64,000 nucleotides of DNA, from NCBI RefSeq assembly GCF_014353015.1, contig NZ_CP060704.1:645001-709000 (forward strand), written 5' to 3'. Made by a program: the position numbers and the translations under genes. The notes beneath the pieces are model-generated. The model was given only the letters and a program-made list of their open reading frames with translations, was not told the DNA's origin and made no database searches. Below are positions 58,773 through 64,000 of this stretch, piece after piece. Numbering within the stretch: position 1 is the first letter of the stretch; every line of letters begins with the position of its first letter. This DNA is from Chitinimonas koreensis. Lineage in GTDB: Bacteria; Pseudomonadota; Gammaproteobacteria; Burkholderiales; Chitinimonadaceae.

Positions 58773-60401
58773 ATGAAACAACTCTCGATCAAGCTCCGCC
58801 TGCTGCTGCTCGGTGCGATCGCCATGGCGATCCTGCTGGCGGTCGGCCTGGTCGGTTTCGTCGGCAGCCGCAACCTGGTGGCCGCGATGGAACAGTCGAA
58901 CCGCATCGTCGGCGTGCTGCGCAACCAGACCGAGGCGGACATGATGCACGACGCGATCCGCGCCGACGTGCTCAACCTGTTCCGGCTGATGGCCCAGCCC
59001 AGCCAGTCGGCCGACGAGTTCAAGGCGGTGCACGCCGATCTGGCCGATCACCTCGACAATTTCAACCGGCTGATCGGCGAGAACGACCGCGCCGAGCTGC
59101 CGCCGCCGCAGCGCGCGGCGCTCGATGCGCTGAAGCCGGACCTGGAGGCCTACGTGCGGCAGGCGAAGGAGGTCTCGGCCAAGTTCGAGGCGCGTGCGGC
59201 CGATGCCGACCAGGCCTTCCAGGCCTTCGCGGCCAGCTTCGAGAAGCTCGAGGGCAGCATGGAGAAGTTCAGCGAGCTGATCGAGCGCGACGCGCATGCC
59301 CATGGCGATGCCCAGGCCGCGGCCACCCAGCGCGAACAGGCCATCGTGCTGGCGGTGATCGGCATCGGCGCGGCGCTGCTGTTCGGCGCGGTGTGGTGGA
59401 TCGCCGGCAGCATCACGGGCCCGCTGGCCGACATCCGCGATTTCCTGCAGCGCATCGGCGGCGACCTGACGCGCAAGCTGCCCGACTACGGCCGCAACGA
59501 GATCGGCGACACCGCGCGCTCGGTCAACCGCATGATCGAGGCGCAGGCCCACACCATCCGGCTGATCCGCGACGCGGTGGGCAGCGTGGCCAGCGTGTCC
59601 GATTCGCTCAAGGCGCGCGCCGGCGACACCAGCCAGCAGGCCGACCAGGCCAGCGAACGCGCCGCCCGCATCGGCGCGGCGGCCGAGGAGCTGTCGGTGG
59701 CGGTGCAGGACGTCTCGCGCAATATCCAGCGCACCGCCGAGCGAGCCCACGAGGCGGCGGCGACCGCACGCGATGCCCAGGCCGCGATGGCGCGCTCGCA
59801 GGCGGCCGGCGAGCGGCTGACCGAGGCGACGCGGCAATCGGCCGCGCTGATCGAGCAGCTCGGCGACGCGGCCGGCCAGATCGATTCGGTGGCCGGCACC
59901 ATCCGCGAGATCGCCGACCAGACCAATCTGCTGGCGCTGAATGCCGCGATCGAAGCGGCGCGCGCCGGCAGCGAGGGCCGCGGCTTCGCGGTGGTGGCCG
60001 ACGAGGTGCGCAAGCTGGCCGAGCGTACCGCGCAGTCGACCGCCAGCATCGCGCGCATGACCGAGCAGATCGGCAGCGTGACCGCCTCGGCGGCGCGGGC
60101 GATGGGCGAGGTGACCGAAGGCGTGCGCGCCGGCGCCGGCGAAGTGGCCAACGCCATGGTCGGCCAGGACGCGATCGTGAAGGGCACCGGCGAGATGCGC
60201 GAGCTGGCGACCGAGATCGCCGACACCACGCGCGGCCAGGCCGCCTCGGTCGAGGAGACCGCGATCGGCATGGCCGAGATCGGCGAACGCATCGAAGCGG
60301 CCGCCGGCGCGATGCGCGCGATCGACGCCGGGGTGGAACAGCTGCTCGGGGTGGTCAACGATCTGCGCCAGCACGTGGCGCATTTCCAGGTGGGGACGTG
60401 A
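58773..60401 (+). CDS. methyl-accepting chemotaxis protein
   Basis: 542 residues. TM1 (about 10-30), a periplasmic four-helix ligand domain (about 33-185), TM2 (about 190-212), HAMP (about 213-265), then the long signalling coiled coil. The hairpin tip matches the universal sequence EIADQTNLLALNAAIEAARAG near residue 381-401 and GFAVVADEVRKLA. It sends signals to CheA/CheW. A consensus aggaggt site precedes the ATG, so expression may be strong. An AT-rich patch at 58655-58680 is the probable promoter region. No other che genes are adjacent. Confidence 0.95.
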   Translation: MKQLSIKLRLLLLGAIAMAILLAVGLVGFVGSRNLVAAMEQSNRIVGVLRNQTEADMMHDAIRADVLNLFRLMAQPSQSADEFKAVHADLADHLDNFNRLIGENDRAELPPPQRAALDALKPDLEAYVRQAKEVSAKFEARAADADQAFQAFAASFEKLEGSMEKFSELIERDAHAHGDAQAAATQREQAIVLAVIGIGAALLFGAVWWIAGSITGPLADIRDFLQRIGGDLTRKLPDYGRNEIGDTARSVNRMIEAQAHTIRLIRDAVGSVASVSDSLKARAGDTSQQADQASERAARIGAAAEELSVAVQDVSRNIQRTAERAHEAAATARDAQAAMARSQAAGERLTEATRQSAALIEQLGDAAGQIDSVAGTIREIADQTNLLALNAAIEAARAGSEGRGFAVVADEVRKLAERTAQSTASIARMTEQIGSVTASAARAMGEVTEGVRAGAGEVANAMVGQDAIVKGTGEMRELATEIADTTRGQAASVEETAIGMAEIGERIEAAAGAMRAIDAGVEQLLGVVNDLRQHVAHFQVGT

Positions 60402-60723
60402 CGAACAGATGGGCCTGGGCCATCGACGATCGTGCTGAAGCGTCTGCATGGCGCTTCACTTCAAACACGGCGGCGCTGGTAACCGGCATGAGCGTAGCGA
60501 TATGCCTAACCGCCGGTTCGACGCAGAGCGAACGAGCGCCAGCGAGGCTCCCTCTGGACCACCCCACAAAGTCTTCGACTTTGCGGGGACCCCGGTGGCG
60601 GCGAGGGCGGGGGAGTAGGGATGAATCAGGGGCGACCGCTGTTTCAGTCGGTTCCGACCTCGAACATCCGGCTACGCCGGATGCCGCACTGCAGATCGGA
60701 TCGCACCGATGGTGCAAAGCCCG
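60402..60723. other. 322-bp convergent intergenic region with repeat copy D
   Basis: No gene. Besides the dispersed repeat at 60531-60647 I see no terminator of clear strength. Confidence 0.6.
60531..60647 (-). repeat. dispersed intergenic repeat, copy D
   Basis: On the minus strand it starts ctgaaacagcggtcgcccct, continues attcatccctactccc, ccgccctcgccgcc, and ends at the core gcctcgctggcgctcgtt. Unlike the others it has an insert of about 40 nt before the core, with a hairpin (ccccacaaagtc / gactttgcgggg, 60562-60588). Confidence 0.7.
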
Positions 60724-61451
60724 TCAAGGAAGCCGCAGCGGCCGCCACACCCCGTCGATCAGGCCTTCGATCGGCTTGAAGCTGGTCTTGTAGGCCATCT
60801 TGCGGCAGGCGCCGATCCAGTAGCCGAGGTAGACGTAGGGCAGGCCCAGCTGCCGCGCCAGCTCCACCTGCCACAGGATGTTGTAGGTGCCGTAGCTGGT
60901 GCCGGCGTCGTCGGGCTCGAAGAAGGTGTAGACCGAGCTCAGCCCGTCCGACAGCCGGTCGACCAGGCTGACCATCTTGACCGCGTCGCCCTGGCGGAAC
61001 TCCGCCAGGAAGCTGTCGACCTGGCTCTTCAGGATGAAGTTCTCGTATTGCTCGCGGCTGTCCTCGTCCATGCCGCCGCCGGCGTGGCGGCTCTTCTGGT
61101 AGCGGTGGTAGAGCTGGTAGTGGGCGTCGCGGTATTCGAGCGGCAGCATCGTCACCGTCAGGTCGCCGTGGCGTTTCCAGGTGCGGCGCTGGGTGCGGTC
61201 GGGCGCGAAGTCGGCCACCTGCAGCCGCACCGGCACGCAGGCGCGGCACTGGTCGCACCAGGGCCGGTAGGTGAACAGGCCGCTGCGGCGGAAGCCGTTG
61301 CGCACCAGCTGGCTGTAGATGTGGGTGTCGATCAGCTCGGCCGGGATCGCCACCTGCGAGCGCGCCATGTGGTCGTCGAGGTAGCTGCACGGGTAGGGGC
61401 CGTGGCATAGAACTGGAGCCGGATCAGGCGGCTGTCGTTCGGATGGCTCAA
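60724..61451 (-). CDS. bpt: aspartate/glutamate leucyltransferase (Bpt/Ate), frameshifted as sequenced
   Basis: Bpt moves leucine from Leu-tRNA to proteins with N-terminal Asp or Glu and so marks them for ClpS/ClpAP. The catalytic Cys-rich start is seen around CDQCRACVPVR and the downstream WCDQ region. The first 27 residues lie in another frame. At 61396-61399 the sense run GCC-CCT-ACC should read GCC-CCC-TAC-CCG, giving ATAPYPCSYLDDHMA. With one C added it has 242 residues, family size. The likely start is a TTG at 61451 with ggag before it; it overlaps the aat stop (TTGA). Confidence 0.9.
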
Positions 61452-62178
61452 CTGCTTGCTCCTGTCGTGGCGGGCCGGGCCGGTTCGCCGTGCGCGGCGT
61501 AGCGCCAGCGGCCGGGCGCGGCGTCGGCGGCCACCAGCGGCCGCAGCCGCGCGAGGAAGTCGGCGCGGTCGAGCTCGCGGCCGCCGAAGCGGGCCAGGTG
61601 GCGGGTGGCCATCTGGCAGTCGATCATGCCGAAGCCGGCCTGCTCGAGCCAGCGCACCAAGTGGACGAAGGCCAGCTTGGAGGCGTCGGGCCGCAGCGCG
61701 AACATCGATTCACCGTAGAACATCCGGCCGATGGCGACACCATAGAGTCCGCCCGCCAGCTCGCCGTCCATCCAGCATTCGGCACTGTGGCCCAGCCGAG
61801 TTCGTGCAGCCGGCAATAGGCGTCGACCATCTCGGGCACGATCCAGGTGCCGTCCTGGCCCGGCCGGGGCGTCGCGGCGCAGCGTTCCATCACGGTGCGG
61901 AACGCGCTGTCGAAGCGTACTTCGTAGGGCTTGTGGCGCAGGTTCTTGATCAGCGAGCGGCCGACGTGCAGCTCGGCCGGGATCAGCACCATGCGCGGGT
62001 CGGGGCTCCACCACAGGATCGGTTCGCCCGGCGCGAACCAGGGGAAGATGCCGTGGCGATAGGCCAGCAGCAGCCGCTCGGGCACCAGGTCGCCGCCGGC
62101 GGCCAGCAGGCCGTTGGGCTCCGCCAGCGCCGTCTCGACCGGCGGGAACTGCAGCGCGCGGCCGAGCCAGGGGATCAT
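61448..62178 (-). CDS. aat: leucyl/phenylalanyl-tRNA--protein transferase (Aat), frameshifted as sequenced
   Basis: Aat adds Leu or Phe to proteins with N-terminal Lys or Arg, creating ClpS-recognised N-degrons. Early landmarks PNGLLAAGGDL, GIFPWF and WWSPDPRMVL (about 22-70) are in the first frame. The GLYGVAIGRMFYGESMF stretch is in the second. At 61791-61793 sense TGG-GCC-ACA should read TGG-GGC-CAC-AGT (one G missing), restoring ELGWGHSAECW. Repaired length 243. Start ATG overlaps the fur stop by 4 nt (ATGA) and its stop overlaps the bpt start, so fur-aat-bpt form one unit. Confidence 0.92.
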
Positions 62179-62615
62179 TGCGCCTTCAGCTTGCCGGCCA
62201 GCCGGGTCCGGCAGTCGCCGCACACGCCGTACAGGTACATCGCGTGGTCCTGGATCAGGAAGCCGTGCTCCTCGGCGATGGCGTCCTGCCGCTTCTCGAT
62301 CTCGACGTCGTAGAACTCCTCGACCTTGCCGCACTTCACGCAGACCAGGTGGTCGTGGTGGCCGCCCTGGTTCAGTTCGAACACCGCCTTGCCCGATTCG
62401 AAATGGTGGCGGACCAGGAGGCCGGCCTGTTCGAACTGGGTCAGCACGCGGTAGACGGTGGCGAGGCCGACGTCGTCGTGCTCGTCCAGCAGCATGCGGT
62501 AGACGTCTTCGGCGCTCAGGTGGCGCTGGTCGCTGATCTCGAACAGATTGAGGATCTTCAGGCGGGGGCCGGTGGCCTTCAGGCCGGCATCCTTGAGGTC
62601 GCTTGCTTTGCTCAT
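62175..62615 (-). CDS. fur: ferric uptake regulator Fur
   Basis: 146 residues. The N-terminal winged helix has TGPRLKILNLF near 15-25 and the YRMLLDEHDDVGLATVYRVL region near 39-58. The metal sites are in HHDHLVCVKCGK (residues about 86-97) and a second CGDC pair near 132-135. Fe2+-Fur represses iron-uptake genes; the imelysin promoter at 57598 is a likely target. It is divergent from bamE, a common proteobacterial order. Confidence 0.96.
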   Translation of the reverse strand: MSKASDLKDAGLKATGPRLKILNLFEISDQRHLSAEDVYRMLLDEHDDVGLATVYRVLTQFEQAGLLVRHHFESGKAVFELNQGGHHDHLVCVKCGKVEEFYDVEIEKRQDAIAEEHGFLIQDHAMYLYGVCGDCRTRLAGKLKAQ

Positions 62616-62714
62616 CGTGGGCGTCCCGGAAACAGTGTTTGCAAGCTATGATACGGCACTTTGCGCGGCAAGCCGCAGTCTCAAGCCCCCTACGTCCAGG
62701 TTTCCAGCCCCTCC

Positions 62715-63113
62715 ATGCGCCCCCTGCTGATCGCCTTCCTGCTCGCCGGCCTGTCGGCCTGCAGCTATCTCACCCCGTACAAGCTCGACGTGCCGCAAGG
62801 CAATGCCATCACCGCCGACCAGGTCGCCAAGCTCAAGCTGGGCATGACGCGCGCGCAGGTCCGTTTCGTCCTGGGGACGCCGCTGCTGGCCGACACTTTC
62901 CATGCCAACCGCTGGGACTACGTGTTCTTCGACAGCAAGCGCGGCGAATTGCAGCAGAGCAAGCGCTACCACGTGCTGTTCGACGGCGACCGGGTGATCG
63001 GCATGGGCGGCGACACGCTGCCGGCCGATGCGCGCATCACCGAGCAGGCGCCCGAGGATCCGCGCGCCGCGGCCAAGGCCAACCAGCCCAAGGGCCAGGG
63101 GCCGGGCCGATGA
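62715..63113 (+). CDS. bamE: outer membrane assembly lipoprotein BamE (SmpA/OmlA)
   Basis: 132 residues. A lipoprotein signal (LLAGLSAC, Cys at about 16) is followed by the SmpA/OmlA fold with YKLDVPQGN near 22 and LKLGMTRAQVRFVLGTPLL near 41-59. It joins BamABCD in folding outer-membrane proteins. The C-terminal tail is Ala/Lys-rich. The ATG at 62715 is preferred to 62661 because the signal starts here. Its stop overlaps the dapB start (ATGA). Confidence 0.95.
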   Translation: MRPLLIAFLLAGLSACSYLTPYKLDVPQGNAITADQVAKLKLGMTRAQVRFVLGTPLLADTFHANRWDYVFFDSKRGELQQSKRYHVLFDGDRVIGMGGDTLPADARITEQAPEDPRAAAKANQPKGQGPGR

Positions 63114-63916
63114 GCGCGCTGCGGATCGCCATCGCCGGCACTTCGGGCCGCATGGGGCGCGTGCTGATCGAGACCGTGGCGGCGCACGACGACTGCGTGC
63201 TGGCGGTGGCGCTCGACCGCGACGGCGCGGCCAGCCTGGGCCAGGACGCCGGCCTGCCGCTGGGCCGGGTCACCGGGGTGGCGGTGCGCAGCGATTTCGA
63301 GGCCGCGCTGGCCGAGGCCGACGTATTGATCGACTTCACCCGGCCCGAGGGCACGCTGGCCCACCTGGCCGCCTGCCGCCGCCACGGCGTCAAGCTGGTG
63401 GTCGGCACCACCGGTTTCGACGAGGCCGGCCGCGCCGCGCTGCGCGAGGCGGCGGCCGACATCGGCATCGTGTTCGCGCCCAATATGAGCGTCGGCGTGA
63501 ACCTCACCTTCAAGCTGCTGGAAATGGCCGCCAAGGTGCTGTCCAGCGGCTACGACATCGAGATCGTCGAGGCGCATCACCGCCACAAGGTCGACGCGCC
63601 GTCCGGCACCGCGCTGCGCATGGGCGAAGTGGTGGCCGATGCGCTCGGCCGCGACCTGGCCGAATGCGCGGTCTACGGCCGCGAGGGCGTGACCGGCGCG
63701 CGCGACCCGTCGACCATCGGCTTCGCCACCGTGCGCGGCGGCGACGTGGTCGGCGACCATACGGTGATGTTCATGGCCGACGGCGAACGCGTCGAGATCA
63801 GCCACAAGGCTTCGAGCCGCGCCACCTTCGCCCAGGGCGCGGTGCGCGCCGCGCGCTGGCTGCGCGACCGGCCGGCCGGGCTGTACGACATGCAGGACGT
63901 GCTGGGGCTGCGCTGA
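63110..63916 (+). CDS. dapB: 4-hydroxy-tetrahydrodipicolinate reductase
   Basis: 268 residues. It reduces HTPA to tetrahydrodipicolinate with NAD(P)H in lysine and DAP synthesis. The nucleotide motif AGTSGRMGR is near residue 9-17, the EAHHRHKVDAPSGTA active-site motif near 157-171 with catalytic His and Lys, and a GRxGxxGAR segment near 189-197. It is coupled to bamE by a 4-nt overlap. It shares its pathway with dapE at 21748. Confidence 0.96.
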   Translation: MSALRIAIAGTSGRMGRVLIETVAAHDDCVLAVALDRDGAASLGQDAGLPLGRVTGVAVRSDFEAALAEADVLIDFTRPEGTLAHLAACRRHGVKLVVGTTGFDEAGRAALREAAADIGIVFAPNMSVGVNLTFKLLEMAAKVLSSGYDIEIVEAHHRHKVDAPSGTALRMGEVVADALGRDLAECAVYGREGVTGARDPSTIGFATVRGGDVVGDHTVMFMADGERVEISHKASSRATFAQGAVRAARWLRDRPAGLYDMQDVLGLR

Positions 63917-63941
63917 GCGGTGCTCTGCGCGGGCAGGCCGG

Positions 63942-63967
63942 ACGGGGAGCGCAGGCTCCCCGTTTTC
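63942..63967 (+). terminator. dapB terminator
   Basis: A 9-bp stem (acggggagc / gctccccgt) with a gcag loop is followed by TTTTCG, 26 nt after the dapB stop. Beyond it to the window end there is no recognisable start. Confidence 0.85.
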
Positions 63968-64000
63968 GTTGCCGGGTGTAATTGCCGGCCGAACGCTCTA

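Overview
The window reads as a chromosomal segment of a GC-rich Betaproteobacterium, most like the Neisseriales/Chromobacteriaceae side of the class. The evidence is the set of housekeeping genes and their order: rimP-nusA-infB-rbfA-truB, csp-clpS-clpA beside icd and aceK, aat-bpt, fur beside bamE and dapB. Genus cannot be assigned from the sequence alone. I see no prophage, integron, CRISPR array, tRNA gene or intact transposase, so this is mostly core genome with small repeat elements between genes.

Layout. 1-2.1 kb: the 3' end of an rRNA operon (partial 23S, 5S, terminators). 2.3-8.1 kb: a ferritin-like diiron protein, heptose-phosphate adenylyltransferase, MscS channel, fatty-acid desaturase, RidA, MarC and a periplasmic binding protein. 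8.1-13.7 kb: rpiA, phoU, ppx, corA, an EamA exporter. 13.8-20.8 kb: aceK and rluE on the minus strand facing away from icd, then csp, clpS, clpA. 21-26.3 kb (minus): a short-chain dehydrogenase, dapE, an ArsC-like protein, pilU and a long-chain acyl-CoA ligase. 26.5-35.5 kb: the rimP-nusA-infB-rbfA-truB-rpsO-pnp translation and RNA-decay cluster. 35.7-38.6 kb: a PAS/GGDEF/EAL cyclic-di-GMP protein. 39-46 kb: acs, an MHS-type transporter, a LysR regulator, a CbiX-like chelatase, rpmG, rpmB, a structured 264-bp element and a second binding protein. 46.2-53.4 kb: rep, speA, lutB, lutC, a LysE exporter. 53.7-58.5 kb (minus): an iron-controlled imelysin / di-haem oxidoreductase / imelysin operon and an unrecognised membrane protein. 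58.7-64 kb: a chemoreceptor, bpt, aat, fur, bamE, dapB.

How the genes fit together. ClpS, ClpA, Aat and Bpt together supply recognition, unfolding and both tRNA-dependent transferases of the bacterial N-degron pathway. AceK lies next to its substrate isocitrate dehydrogenase, and acs supplies the acetyl-CoA that makes the switch relevant. Fur is encoded about 5 kb from a promoter whose -35 and spacer carry a Fur-box-like sequence and which drives the imelysin operon. dapE and dapB both serve lysine and peptidoglycan synthesis.

Two cautions and two leads. Six genes (dapE, fadD, infB, the GGDEF/EAL gene, bpt, aat) are each broken by one missing base in a run of G or C. Restoring it gives family-typical lengths, and infB is essential in studied bacteria, so sequence error is far likelier than six real pseudogenes. 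The most unusual DNA is the 45045-45308 element (30-bp terminal inverted repeats enclosing two further perfect stems). There are also four related intergenic repeats, two heptamer-armed inverted repeats and a REP-like element.
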